DNA from: an uncultured Bacteroidales bacterium
GTDB lineage: Bacteria; Bacteroidota; Bacteroidia; Bacteroidales; F082
Assembly: GCA_905234275.1 (NCBI GenBank)
Contig: CAJOHD010000009.1
Coordinates: 1 to 64,000, forward strand
DNA length: 64,000 bases
Direction: 5' to 3'
Made by a program: the position numbers and the translations under genes. This document shows, in pieces, positions 10,945 through 20,904 of the stretch. Positions within the stretch are counted from its first letter, which is position 1, and each line of letters begins with the position of its first letter. Below the pieces are notes generated by a model. That model worked only from the letters and a program-made list of their open reading frames with translations. It was not told the DNA's origin and made no database searches.

Positions 10945-11378
10945 TTATAAATCCTCAGCGCCGTGCCGTCATACTGCGTAAAATACTGCGTCAGCGGATA
11001 GCCGGTGCCTTCAATGAGGCTGCCGTCAAGGATGGAATATTTGTAGTCAAGACAGGTGTCGACAACAAAAGGCATCTGCACTATCAGACGGTTGTTTGGA
11101 CAGGCATAAGGCTCGTTGGGAGCCATGCGCTCGTAGGCTCTGAACTCGTCGACATGATACCTATATATAATAATACCATAGCTCGGCAGTGGAGCAGTGA
11201 CATACATCCAGCCACCTACAGCGTTAAGCTCTTGAAACTCAATGCTATTCGGATATATCACGAAGTTGAGGCTGATCTCTGGAGAGTTTGGATTTTCAGG
11301 CTTACTGTTGCATGAAATGGCAAAAATCGCCATTGAAGCGACAAAAAAAATCATCGAAATTTTTAAAAAATGTCTCAT
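10941..11378 (-). CDS. Rieske-like fold lipoprotein lacking canonical cluster ligands
   Basis: 145 residues from MRHFLKISMIFFVASM; the frame extends 14 codons upstream but those overlap the promoter. The lipobox is AISC near residue 21. The mature part has the spacing of Rieske ferredoxin domains as found in many Bacteroidota lipoproteins: GGWMYV, GIIIYRYHVDEFRAYERM, a Cys in YACPN, VVDTCLDYKYSILDGS and LRIYN at the end. The CxH and CxxH ligand pairs of true [2Fe-2S] Rieske proteins are missing; only one Cys remains at each position. It is therefore more likely structural or a divergent metal site than an electron carrier. It stands alone, convergent with ahcY. Confidence 0.65.
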   Translation of the reverse strand: MRHFLKISMIFFVASMAIFAISCNSKPENPNSPEISLNFVIYPNSIEFQELNAVGGWMYVTAPLPSYGIIIYRYHVDEFRAYERMAPNEPYACPNNRLIVQMPFVVDTCLDYKYSILDGSLIEGTGYPLTQYFTQYDGTALRIYN

Positions 11379-11681
11379 TTCAAAATTATTTTGGTGCAAA
11401 ATTAATAAATTTTTTGACAAAAAGAGGTCGAAATACGTAGTAAATATCTTTCCTAAAACCCTAAATTTTCATTTTTGTTGAAAAAAATCCGAAATTTTAA
11501 AAGATTATAAAATGTTTATTTCTAACGTGTTACAATGTTTTAACTGAAAATGTTGAAAAATATTTTTCCTAAATTAAAATTAATTGCTTGTCGGTATAAA
11601 AAAATTGTTGTAATTTTGAACCCTAAAAATGTGCACTGAAAAAAGCAAATTATTTGATAGTATAACATAAAAATTCAAGGT
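11379..11681. promoter_or_regulatory. 303-bp AT-rich divergent intergenic region with two promoters
   Basis: Strongly AT-rich with no credible ORF or structured RNA. Minus side: two TAATTTTG boxes (11397-11404 and 11381-11388) precede the lipoprotein, the nearer one almost touching its ATG. Plus side: TTG (11588-11590), a 20-base spacer and TAATTTTG (11611-11618) precede the TonB receptor with a leader of about 55-60 bases. Between about 11405 and 11587 I see nothing beyond AT-rich sequence. Confidence 0.6.
11588..11618 (+). promoter_or_regulatory. Promoter of the TonB receptor / T9SS cargo / porin operon
   Basis: TTG at 11588-11590 and TAATTTTG at 11611-11618 fit the Bacteroidota sigma-ABfr layout (TTTG/TTG, about 19-20 bases, TAnnTTTG). 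Confidence 0.6.
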
Positions 11682-14600
11682 ATGTTAAAAAAATTACTAT
11701 TTTTACTCTGCATCGTGCTGACGTCGTGGTCGTTAGCGCTTGCACAACAAACAGGTCGTCTCAAGGGTGTCATTACTGACAAGGATACCGGCGAGCCTAT
11801 CGCATTTGCCAATGTCGTTTTGGAAAACGGCGGTACGCAGGTGGGTGGTGCCAGTACGGACTTTGACGGTAACTACGACATCAACCCTATTCCTCCGGGA
11901 ACCTACGACCTGAGAGCAACATTCGTTGGTTACAACACCGTGGTTATGACAGGCGTTGTGATTCCAGGTAACAAAATTACCTTCCAGGACATCAAGATGA
12001 GCATGCAGTCGGAAGTGCTGGATGCTGTTGAGATTGTCGATTACAAGGTGCCTTTGATTTCAAAGGACCAGACTTCAGCTGGTGCTACCATCACCGCCGA
12101 AGAAATCGCGAAGATGCCTAACCGTTCGGCAGAAGCAGTCGCTGCTACCGTTGGTGGTGTGTTCTCGTCAGACGGTGAAGTCGGTAACATGCGTGGTGCA
12201 CGTTCTGAAGGTACAGTTTATTACATCGACGGTGTCCGCGTCATCGGTAGCCACTCGGTGCCTCAGTCAGCTATCGACCAAGTCGAGGTTATGCTTTCTG
12301 GTACCCCTGCTATGTACGGTGACGTTACTGGTGGTATCATCAACATGACAACTAAAGGCCCTTCAAGAACATTCGGCGCTGGTTTGGAAGTTGAACAGTC
12401 AATCGACGGCTACGGTCACACCAGAGTTGGTATCAACGCCCAAGGTCCTCTCATCAAAGGTAAGAAATCTGAGACAGCTCTCTTAGGATTCTTCATCGCA
12501 GGTGAGTTCACCCGTAACAAAGACGGCGCGATCTCAGCAATCGGTCACTATAAAGCAACCGACGAATGGTTGGATTTCATCAAGAATAATCCACTTCGCC
12601 TCGCTAGCGACGGTCAAGGTGTCTATCCTAACGGTGAGTTCACCAGAATGGGTTCAATGGAATATGTGAAGAATTCTCAGAATACCTCAAACTGGACAAT
12701 CAACACCAGAGGTAACGTGAGTATCCGTACTACCGAGACTATCAACCTCACAATCGGTGGCGCTTTCATGAAACAGAAAGCTCACGGTTTCAGTCGTAAT
12801 CAGGAATACTTCAACTTCGATAAGAACTATATTTCTGACTATCAGAACTGGAGTGTTTACGGACGTTTCACCCAGAGATTCCCAACCGCACCTGAGAGCA
12901 CTTCTCTTATCAAGAACTTCTACTACAGCTTGCAGGTCGACTACTCAAGAGTGAACAGTTCAAACTATGACCCAGATCACAAGAAAGATATCTGGAAATA
13001 TGGTTACCTCGGTAAATATTCCATCTACAAGACCCCTTCTTACACGATGGATACAGCTATCACAGTGAACGGTCATACTTATACAAACGTTTGGCACACA
13101 GCATCATGGGACTATGATACATTGGTGACATTCCAGGCATCAGACTACAACCCATTGCTCGCTAACTACACATCAATGATTTATGACTTGTATGATGATC
13201 CGGCTGGACACTATACAAACTTCGACGATATCCAGCTCAGCCAAGGTCTTCTCAACTCAGGTCAACCTTCATTCTTATATGGCCTCTATGCCCCTCCAGG
13301 AAGAATCCAGTCAAACTACGGCTATTCTGAAGCTGACCAGTTCTCAGTGAACCTCGCAACAGCTATGACAATGGGCAACCATGAAATCAAGTTCGGTCTC
13401 CAGTATGAACAGCGTAACAGCAGATCATGGAGCGTTGGTGGTAGTAGCTTGTGGTACCTCATGAGAAACCTCGCCAACTTCCATATCGATCAGTTGGATG
13501 TCAATAATCCTGAAGTCGTCAGCTACAACGGTTTCGTCGATACAGTCAAATTCTACAGAATGTACAACGCAGCCGACCAGTACCAGTTCGACAAGAACCT
13601 CCGTTCAGCCCTCGGTCTTAGCGTGACAGGCGTTGACTGGATCAACACTGACTCATACGACTTCAACGACAACTCAATCGAATACTACGACAGAGACGGT
13701 GTCATGCACAAAGCTTACCTCCAGGACGGCTTCGACATCAGCATGTTCACACCAGACGAGTTGACACAGGACGGTAACTCATACGTATCATACTACGGCT
13801 ATGACTACCTTGGTAATAAACTCAAGAAACAGCCTAGCTTCGATGACTTCTTCACAGAAACAGATGAAAACGGTAACTACACACGTCCAGTAGGTTCATT
13901 CAGACCTATCTACATGGCAGGTTACATCCAGGATAAGTTCGCTTTCAAAGACCTTATCTTCAACATCGGTGTTCGTGTCGACCGTTTCGATGCTAACCAG
14001 AAAGTCTTGAAAGACCCATATATCCTCTATGATTACTATACAGTAGGCGATAAGATGAGCAACGGTAAACTCGTTCTTCCTAACGGTACATCAGTTGACG
14101 TTCCAAGCAACATCGGTAGCGACTACGCAGTGTATGTTAATAATATTAAGGATATTACTCAAATCATGGGTTATCGTTATGAGAACACTTGGTATAATGC
14201 AGACGGTGCTGAAATCAGCGACCCTACCACTTTGAACGCCGGTAGCGGTGTCACAGCATGGGTTAAGGATAAAGACCAGCAGCATGTTGATGCCAAGTCA
14301 TTCAAGGATTACGATCCACAATGGACAGTGATGCCTCGTATTTCATTCTCATTCCCGATTTCAGATGACGCTCTGTTCTTCGCTCACTATGACGTTTTGA
14401 CACAGCGTCCTACTAACATCCACACCAATATCTATAGTTACTACTACTTCAATGAGAACAGCAGTACTATCAACAACCCTGCTTTGAAACCATCACAGAC
14501 AATCGACTATGAGCTCGGTTTCACCCAGAAGTTGACCAACTCGTCATCAATGACAATCACTGCTTACTACAAGGAGTTCCGTAACATGATTCAGATGTAC

Positions 14601-15395
14601 CGCTACACTGGTGCTTATCCTAAGGATTACTCATCATACAGCAACTTGGACTTCGGTACTGTGAAAGGTCTTACAGCTTCATACGACTTACGTAGAACAA
14701 AGAACGTTCGTTTGCGTGCATCTTACACATTGCAGTATACCAACGCTACTGGTGCATCATCAACAACCATGAGCGCTTTGATCGCAGCTGGTGTTCCTAA
14801 CTTACGTTCAACCTTCCCAATGCCTTGGGACCGTCGTCACCAGTTCAACATTTCATTGGATTACCGTTTCGCAAGCGGCAAGGACTACAATGGTCCTGTG
14901 TCAAAACGCGAGAATTCAGACAAGAAACCTATCCAATGGCTCGCCAACACTGGTCTCGCTCTTACAATGAACGGTGGTTCTGGTACTCCTTACACAGCAT
15001 CAAGCAACATCAACTCACCTATCTCACAAGGTACTAACTTGTTGAAAGGTTCATACTACGGTTCACGCCTCCCATGGGCATTCCGTTTCGATATGAAGAT
15101 TGACAAGGATATCGACCTTAAGCTCGGTAAGAAAGATGGTGAGAGACGTCCAGCTTACTTGAACGTTTATCTCCAGGTGCTCAACGTGCTTAACTCAAAG
15201 AATATCATTGATGTTTACTCATCAACCGGTAATCCTGATGACGATGGTTACCTTTCAGCTCCTGAGTGGCAGCGCGAAATTGCAACCCAGACAAATGCTG
15301 ATTCGTATGCTGAATTGTACAGATTGTATGTTGACGATATGTACCATTACTCATCACCACGTCAGATTAGAATTGGTATGATCTTTAACTTCTAA
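11682..15395 (+). CDS. TonB-dependent outer-membrane receptor with carboxypeptidase-regulatory N-terminal domain
   Basis: A 1237-residue outer-membrane beta-barrel. The order is: signal peptide (to about 22, ...LALAQQ); carboxypeptidase-regulatory beta-sandwich (about 25-105, GVITDKDTGEPIAFANVV, then GGASTDFDGNYDI); plug domain (about 120-230, MPNRSAEAVAATVGG, GTVYYIDGVRV, YGDVTGGIINMTTKG); then a large barrel ending in aromatic IGMIFNF. No SusD-like partner follows, so this is not a classical polysaccharide-uptake pair. Instead it starts an operon with a T9SS cargo (23-base gap) and a PorV/PorQ-like porin. Substrate unknown. Serine codons are strongly skewed to TCA over most of the gene, as in the next two genes, which suggests high expression. 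Confidence 0.9.
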   Translation: MLKKLLFLLCIVLTSWSLALAQQTGRLKGVITDKDTGEPIAFANVVLENGGTQVGGASTDFDGNYDINPIPPGTYDLRATFVGYNTVVMTGVVIPGNKITFQDIKMSMQSEVLDAVEIVDYKVPLISKDQTSAGATITAEEIAKMPNRSAEAVAATVGGVFSSDGEVGNMRGARSEGTVYYIDGVRVIGSHSVPQSAIDQVEVMLSGTPAMYGDVTGGIINMTTKGPSRTFGAGLEVEQSIDGYGHTRVGINAQGPLIKGKKSETALLGFFIAGEFTRNKDGAISAIGHYKATDEWLDFIKNNPLRLASDGQGVYPNGEFTRMGSMEYVKNSQNTSNWTINTRGNVSIRTTETINLTIGGAFMKQKAHGFSRNQEYFNFDKNYISDYQNWSVYGRFTQRFPTAPESTSLIKNFYYSLQVDYSRVNSSNYDPDHKKDIWKYGYLGKYSIYKTPSYTMDTAITVNGHTYTNVWHTASWDYDTLVTFQASDYNPLLANYTSMIYDLYDDPAGHYTNFDDIQLSQGLLNSGQPSFLYGLYAPPGRIQSNYGYSEADQFSVNLATAMTMGNHEIKFGLQYEQRNSRSWSVGGSSLWYLMRNLANFHIDQLDVNNPEVVSYNGFVDTVKFYRMYNAADQYQFDKNLRSALGLSVTGVDWINTDSYDFNDNSIEYYDRDGVMHKAYLQDGFDISMFTPDELTQDGNSYVSYYGYDYLGNKLKKQPSFDDFFTETDENGNYTRPVGSFRPIYMAGYIQDKFAFKDLIFNIGVRVDRFDANQKVLKDPYILYDYYTVGDKMSNGKLVLPNGTSVDVPSNIGSDYAVYVNNIKDITQIMGYRYENTWYNADGAEISDPTTLNAGSGVTAWVKDKDQQHVDAKSFKDYDPQWTVMPRISFSFPISDDALFFAHYDVLTQRPTNIHTNIYSYYYFNENSSTINNPALKPSQTIDYELGFTQKLTNSSSMTITAYYKEFRNMIQMYRYTGAYPKDYSSYSNLDFGTVKGLTASYDLRRTKNVRLRASYTLQYTNATGASSTTMSALIAAGVPNLRSTFPMPWDRRHQFNISLDYRFASGKDYNGPVSKRENSDKKPIQWLANTGLALTMNGGSGTPYTASSNINSPISQGTNLLKGSYYGSRLPWAFRFDMKIDKDIDLKLGKKDGERRPAYLNVYLQVLNVLNSKNIIDVYSSTGNPDDDGYLSAPEWQREIATQTNADSYAELYRLYVDDMYHYSSPRQIRIGMIFNF

Positions 15396-15418
15396 ACAGA
15401 ATAATAAATACTGATAAT

Positions 15419-18400
15419 ATGAAGACTATAATTCGTTTATTAACTGTTGCATTTCTTATTGCAAGTGTAACTGAAGTAAGAGCCGAGAAGGTCCAGATGA
15501 ATGGTCCTCAAACTCGGAATCTGAAACAAACCACTGCTGGATGTACACCATCTTCAACGTATGGTTGGTTGAATATCAACAACGCTAGAGTGCGTGTCAA
15601 CGCCGGTGGTGATATGTGGTGGGATCTTCCGGGCGGTTCAGGCGCTAAGTATTACATCCCAGCTAACGGTTCAGCAACTTCATTGTATGCAGGATCACTT
15701 TGGATTGCAGGTATGGACATCAACAACCAGTTGAAGTGCGCTGCTATCCGTTTCCGTCAGGTCGGTAACGACTTCTGGACTGGTCCTCTTACAGTTGATG
15801 GAACAGCTTCTATCGACGCAGCAACATGTATGGAGTACGATAAAATGTACAACATCACCCGTGCTGAAGTTGACGATTTCCTCCAACACTGTGATGAAAA
15901 CGGTATCCCAGCCGTTGGTTATGAGATCCCGGCTAACATCTTGAACTGGCCTGCTCACGGTGACCCGGCAAGAGGCATGAGCTACTACCTCGCTCCTTTC
16001 TATGATAGAGATGAGGACGGTACTTACGATCCTACACAAGGTGACTATCCATACTACGATATCACCAATGAACTCTGCCACACACAGACTCCTACAATGG
16101 AAGAGCTCAATGAAGGTACAGTTCACGGTTCAATCCTCTCTGACCAGGTAATTAAAGGTGACCAGACAATCTGGTGGGTGTTCAATGATAAAGGTAACTC
16201 ACACACAGAAACAGGTGGTTCAGCTATCGGTATGGAAATCAGAGCTCAAGCATTTGCTTTCTCAACAAATGATGAGATCAACAACATGACTTTCTATAGC
16301 TACGAAATCATCAACCGTTCAACCTATACCTTGACAAACACATACTTCTCACCTTGGACAGACGTTGACCTTGGTTATTCAAAGGACGACTATGTAGGTT
16401 GCGACGTATCACGTGGTCTTGGTTATGGTTACAATGGTGCTCCTATCGATGGTAGCGGTCAGACAGAAGCTTACGGTGCCAACCCTCCAGCGGTCGGTGT
16501 CGACTTCTTCCAGGGTCCATACATTGATCCTGATGGTCTTGATAACCCTAAATACGATTCATTAGGAAACCAGCTTTGCGATGAGAGTATCAACGGTGTT
16601 AACTTCGGTAACGGTATCATCGATGACGAACGTTTCGGTATGCGCCGTTTCGTGTATCACGATAACACACAGTCATCAGTGAACGGTGACCCTGACGTTG
16701 CTGCTGAATACTACCTCCTCCTTAGAGGTATTTGGAAGAATGGTGCTAAGATGCAGTATGGTGGTACAGCTGTTCCAGGTGCTGCAGGTACTGTTGGTCC
16801 AGCTTGCGACTTCATGTTCCCATACGATTCTGACCCATGCAACTGGGGTACTGGTGGTATTGCTCCTAATGGTGGTTTCAACACTAACGGTTTCTACTGG
16901 AGTGAGGAAACAGGTAACAACGGTCAGCCTAACCCTGTTAACGACCGTCGTTTCATGCAGTCAGCAGGTCCTTTCACATTGAAAGCCGGTGCTGTTAACT
17001 ACATCACATTCGGTGTGCCGTGGGCACGTGCTAACACAGGTAAGGCTTGGGCTTCAGTCGAACTTCTCCGTAGAGTCGATGATAAGTGCCAGTCAATGTT
17101 CGATAACTGCTTCAAAGTCCTTGACGGACCTAACGCTCCTGATTTGACAATCCGTGAACTTGACAGACAACTCATTATCTATCTGTCTAACTCGGAATCA
17201 TCAAATAACGCTAATGAAGATTACATCGAAATTGATCCTAACATTCCTGATGGAGATACAATCAGTGGACAATATGTTGAATTTGACAAATACTTCCGTT
17301 TCGAAGGTTATCAGATTTATCAGCTCGCCAACGCTGAAGTCGGTCCTGATCAGTTGAATGATGAATCAAAAGCTCGTCTGATTTTCCAGTGCGATATCAA
17401 GAACAAAGTTAGCAGAATCGTCAACTTTATCTATGATGATTATATTGGATACAGTATTCCTACAATCATGGTTGAAGGTGCCGACAATGGTATTTCACAC
17501 TCATTCGTTGTTACACAGGATGCATTCACAAAGAATGACGACCCGAGCTTGGTGAACCATCACACATATTACTTCATGGCAATTGCTTATGCATACAACA
17601 ACTATAGAGAGTACGATCCTGAAACAACAGAAGGTCAGGGACAGAAACTGCCTTATCTCGCAGGTCGTAAAAACATCAAGTTGTATTCAGCAATCCCACA
17701 CAAGATTGTGAATGGTACAATTATCAATTCAACATATGGTGACCAGCCGGTTATCAATCGTTGGACGGGTCTCGGAAACGGTGGTAATCACCTCGAGTTG
17801 ACAGATGCTGACGTTACAGAACTGTTAAGCCGTCCAATAGCAAGTGCAACTAACTTGTTTGGTGAACCTAACTATCCGGTTATCTATCACCCAACATATA
17901 AGAGAGGTCGTGGTCCTATCAATGTTAAGATTGTTGACCCGTTGAACGTGAAACCTACAGATTACGCTCTGTGGTATCATGACTTCAGAAACGTTACAAT
18001 CGAGCATGTTACAGGTGATCCTGCTATCGTTGGTGATCATGCCGATATGTTAGCCTTTAAGTGGACTTTGAAAGATCTTGAGACTGGCGAAATCTTTGAG
18101 TCAGATACAACATCAGAGCTTTCAAGCGAAAAGATTTTCCTTGATAGAGGTATTTCAGTTGACATTCAGCAGTGCTGGAATCTCGGCCCTATCGTTGTCG
18201 GAACATCAGGTAATGATAACAATACAACTACAGCAATTCTTTCACCTAACAACGGTGTTATAACTTCATCAGTGACATACGCCGATAGTTCGAATCGTTG
18301 GCTCAGTGGTATTAAGGATAGCGACGCTATTGCATCTAACGCATTGAACTGGATCCGTTCAGGTAAGTATGTTAACCAGGATAATGCTCAAGATAACGAC

Positions 18401-19756
18401 TGGGATATGAAGTCAGAGTCAACTCAGATATCAAAGGCTTACGACCCTAATGAGAACTATGAGAAGATTGCTGATGGTACATGGGCTCCATATGAACTTG
18501 CTAACTACTCAAAGAACTCAGGTGCTAACAACCCTGGTCCTGCGTTGGAGCTTCTTAGCCGTAGAGACTCTATCTTCAAGAAGATCGGTTCAATCGATAT
18601 CGTTCTTACAGCAGATAAGTCAAAATGGACGCGTTGCCCAGTATTTGAGATGTGTATGGATGCAAACTTGTCAGAGAACAATGCAAAACCATTCGGTCTC
18701 CGTCTGGCTCCATCAATCGACAAGAACGGTAATCCATGTGCAGCAACATACGAAGCAGCTAGAGCTTTGGGTGCAAGCGACAATGAGAATGATGGTAACT
18801 ACATCAGCCCAGTTAGTATGGGATGGTTCCCAGGCTATGCTATCGATATCGAATCAGGTACTCGTATGAATATCGGTTATGGTGAAGACTCATTCTATCC
18901 TGATCTCAATGGACGTGATATGATGTTCAACCCACCAGCGGTTAAGGAAACAACAGCATTAGGATCTGCATCATATCAGCTTGTTGATCCTGTTATCTTC
19001 GACCAGATCGATGGTACTCCGGTGTTTGGTGGTAAACACTATGTGTATATCTTCCCAATGCACAAAGGACCAACTTTGGCATCACAGGTTTATGAATGCC
19101 CTGCATACGACGGTGGTAAGTATCTGTTTGACAGATTACATGCAGCCGATTCAACAGGTAATAAGGTGTTCAAGACCGCATTCTGGGGACAGCCGGCATG
19201 GGTAGGTATGCCAATGGCAGTTGAAGGTAAACAATGGTTACCTGAAGGCAACCCTGTCAAGATCTCAGTGCGTATCGCTAAACCTTATTCAACAGGTTAT
19301 GGTAATATGCCACTCCAGGTTGTGACAGACGAGCTTGTCGATACAGTTAACCACGAAGGTTATCTGCCATATTACTCATTCTCAACGAAGGGATATGGTC
19401 CGACAGAAAGAGATGCAGCTAAAGGCAAATCAGACCTTGATCTCATCCAGGTCGTTCCAAACCCATATTATGCATACGACAACTACGAGTTAAACGCTCT
19501 TACACACAAAGTTAAGATCACCAATCTTCCTGACCAGTGCGTCGTGACGATTTACTCTGTAAACGGAACGAAGATTCGTCAGTTCAAGAAAGACGACTCA
19601 TCGGTGACATCAATAGATTGGGATTTGACCAACCATGCTAACACACCTATCGCGAGCGGTATCTACATCATTCACGTGAAAGATAACGTTAACGGCGGTG
19701 AACATACTGTTAAGTTCTATTGCGCAATTCGTCAGGTTGACTTAAATACATTCTAA
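15419..19756 (+). CDS. Large T9SS cargo protein with C-terminal sorting domain
   Basis: 1445 residues with a signal peptide (MKTIIRLLTVAFLIASVTEVRA). No enzyme motif is recognised in the long central region, which is rich in Asn, Asp, Gly and Tyr, beta-rich in appearance, with Asp-rich turns (for example YDRDEDGTYDPTQGDYPY) that may bind calcium. The last 90 or so residues form a T9SS type A-like sorting domain: IQVVPNPYYAYDNYE, KVKITNLPDQCVVTIYSVNG, then PIASGIYIIHV. It should cross the outer membrane through the T9SS and be anchored or released. It lies between a TonB receptor and a PorV-like porin, a gene order I believe recurs in Bacteroidota. Function unknown; adhesin, structural surface layer or ligand-capture roles are possible. 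Confidence 0.82.
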   Translation: MKTIIRLLTVAFLIASVTEVRAEKVQMNGPQTRNLKQTTAGCTPSSTYGWLNINNARVRVNAGGDMWWDLPGGSGAKYYIPANGSATSLYAGSLWIAGMDINNQLKCAAIRFRQVGNDFWTGPLTVDGTASIDAATCMEYDKMYNITRAEVDDFLQHCDENGIPAVGYEIPANILNWPAHGDPARGMSYYLAPFYDRDEDGTYDPTQGDYPYYDITNELCHTQTPTMEELNEGTVHGSILSDQVIKGDQTIWWVFNDKGNSHTETGGSAIGMEIRAQAFAFSTNDEINNMTFYSYEIINRSTYTLTNTYFSPWTDVDLGYSKDDYVGCDVSRGLGYGYNGAPIDGSGQTEAYGANPPAVGVDFFQGPYIDPDGLDNPKYDSLGNQLCDESINGVNFGNGIIDDERFGMRRFVYHDNTQSSVNGDPDVAAEYYLLLRGIWKNGAKMQYGGTAVPGAAGTVGPACDFMFPYDSDPCNWGTGGIAPNGGFNTNGFYWSEETGNNGQPNPVNDRRFMQSAGPFTLKAGAVNYITFGVPWARANTGKAWASVELLRRVDDKCQSMFDNCFKVLDGPNAPDLTIRELDRQLIIYLSNSESSNNANEDYIEIDPNIPDGDTISGQYVEFDKYFRFEGYQIYQLANAEVGPDQLNDESKARLIFQCDIKNKVSRIVNFIYDDYIGYSIPTIMVEGADNGISHSFVVTQDAFTKNDDPSLVNHHTYYFMAIAYAYNNYREYDPETTEGQGQKLPYLAGRKNIKLYSAIPHKIVNGTIINSTYGDQPVINRWTGLGNGGNHLELTDADVTELLSRPIASATNLFGEPNYPVIYHPTYKRGRGPINVKIVDPLNVKPTDYALWYHDFRNVTIEHVTGDPAIVGDHADMLAFKWTLKDLETGEIFESDTTSELSSEKIFLDRGISVDIQQCWNLGPIVVGTSGNDNNTTTAILSPNNGVITSSVTYADSSNRWLSGIKDSDAIASNALNWIRSGKYVNQDNAQDNDWDMKSESTQISKAYDPNENYEKIADGTWAPYELANYSKNSGANNPGPALELLSRRDSIFKKIGSIDIVLTADKSKWTRCPVFEMCMDANLSENNAKPFGLRLAPSIDKNGNPCAATYEAARALGASDNENDGNYISPVSMGWFPGYAIDIESGTRMNIGYGEDSFYPDLNGRDMMFNPPAVKETTALGSASYQLVDPVIFDQIDGTPVFGGKHYVYIFPMHKGPTLASQVYECPAYDGGKYLFDRLHAADSTGNKVFKTAFWGQPAWVGMPMAVEGKQWLPEGNPVKISVRIAKPYSTGYGNMPLQVVTDELVDTVNHEGYLPYYSFSTKGYGPTERDAAKGKSDLDLIQVVPNPYYAYDNYELNALTHKVKITNLPDQCVVTIYSVNGTKIRQFKKDDSSVTSIDWDLTNHANTPIASGIYIIHVKDNVNGGEHTVKFYCAIRQVDLNTF

Positions 19757-19788
19757 TTATTTTGCGAACAAATTAAAAGTACACGATC

Positions 19789-20853
19789 ATGAAAAAGTTA
19801 TTTAAAACTATCGTAACATTAAGCTTGACAATCATTATTGGATTTACGAGCACAGAAGTATTCGCAGGTAATAAGGATAGAGCAGGTCAAGCAGGTGCAA
19901 ACGAACTGTTGGTTAATCCATGGGCGGCATCATCAGGATGGGGCAATGCCGGTATGGCAAGTGTCAAAGGTGTTGACGCTATTTGGAGTAACGTGGCAGG
20001 TATCTCTTTCACGAATACTATAGATCTTGACTTTTCATATACCAACTGGCTTGCCGGTTCAGGAACAAGTGTTGTGTCATTCGGTTTGTTGGCACGCGTT
20101 TCAGAATCAGTGGTCGCTGGTTTGTCAGTCATGTCAATGAGTTTCGGTGAACTTCAGAGAACAGACACAGAACACCCGGATGGTGGTATTGGTACATTCA
20201 AGCCAAGTTTGATGAACATCAACATCGCTATTGCGAAGTCGTTCTCAAATAGTATCCACGGCGGTTTTGTTTTGAAGATCATCAGTGAGCAGATTACTGA
20301 TATGAACGGTACAGGTGTCGCAATGGACGCTGGTATCCAGTATGTTACAGGTATTACCGATAATATCCACTTCGGTATCGCCTTGAAGAACATCGGACCT
20401 ACCATGAAGTTCAGCGGCGACGGTTTGTCATTCAAAGTGGCTATCGATGGTATGAGTTCAGACCTCACAGTGGTGCAACGCGCCGATGAGTTCGAGCTTC
20501 CAACACAGCTGAATATTGCTGCAGCATACGATTTCAACTTTGCTAACGCAAGCCGTTTGACACTGGCATTCAACTTCAACTCAAACGCTTTCTCGAAAGA
20601 CCAATTCATCTTCGGTGCTGAGGGTTCATTCCGTGACATCCTCATGCTCCGTGCCGGTTACACATTCGAGAACGGTGTCACAAAGAGTATCGAAGACGCT
20701 GACTGCACAAACGTCAACAGAGGTTTGTCACTCGGTGCTACAGTCCAGGCTCCTCTTAACAAGAAGGGTTTGAAGGTCTGTATCGACTACTCATACCGCG
20801 ACACAGCTCACTGGAAAGGTACACATTCAGTCGGTGCAAGAATTTTATTCTAA
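19789..20853 (+). CDS. PorV/PorQ-family outer-membrane protein
   Basis: 354 residues: a signal peptide (about 1-27, ending VFAGNK) followed by a FadL-like barrel of the PorV/PorQ family. Typical features are the N-terminal GANELLVNPWAASSGWGNAG and VKGVDAIWSNVAGIS segments (Asn-Pro-Ala-type loop), repeated amphipathic strands and a terminal GARILF ending on Phe. In the T9SS, PorV is the shuttle that binds cargo sorting domains at the outer membrane. This protein may be the housekeeping PorV or, given its operon, a paralogue devoted to the cargo upstream. The gap to the cargo gene is 32 bases. No terminator directly follows; the greA leader hairpin could serve. Confidence 0.82.
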   Translation: MKKLFKTIVTLSLTIIIGFTSTEVFAGNKDRAGQAGANELLVNPWAASSGWGNAGMASVKGVDAIWSNVAGISFTNTIDLDFSYTNWLAGSGTSVVSFGLLARVSESVVAGLSVMSMSFGELQRTDTEHPDGGIGTFKPSLMNINIAIAKSFSNSIHGGFVLKIISEQITDMNGTGVAMDAGIQYVTGITDNIHFGIALKNIGPTMKFSGDGLSFKVAIDGMSSDLTVVQRADEFELPTQLNIAAAYDFNFANASRLTLAFNFNSNAFSKDQFIFGAEGSFRDILMLRAGYTFENGVTKSIEDADCTNVNRGLSLGATVQAPLNKKGLKVCIDYSYRDTAHWKGTHSVGARILF

Positions 20854-20860
20854 AAAAAAC

Positions 20861-20889
20861 TTGCATTTGAAAAAAAAGTTGTATCTTTG
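20861..20889 (+). promoter_or_regulatory. greA promoter
   Basis: TTG (20861-20863), an 18-base spacer and TATCTTTG (20882-20889), one of the best matches in the window to the Bacteroidota consensus. Initiation would be expected at about 20893-20896. Confidence 0.75.
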
Positions 20890-20904
20890 CATACAATTTT
20901 ACGG

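Noticed and set aside
11405-11587. Small RNA or ORF in the intergenic space before the TonB receptor
   Set aside because: Only AT-rich sequence, no stable hairpin with a T-run and no credible start codon context.
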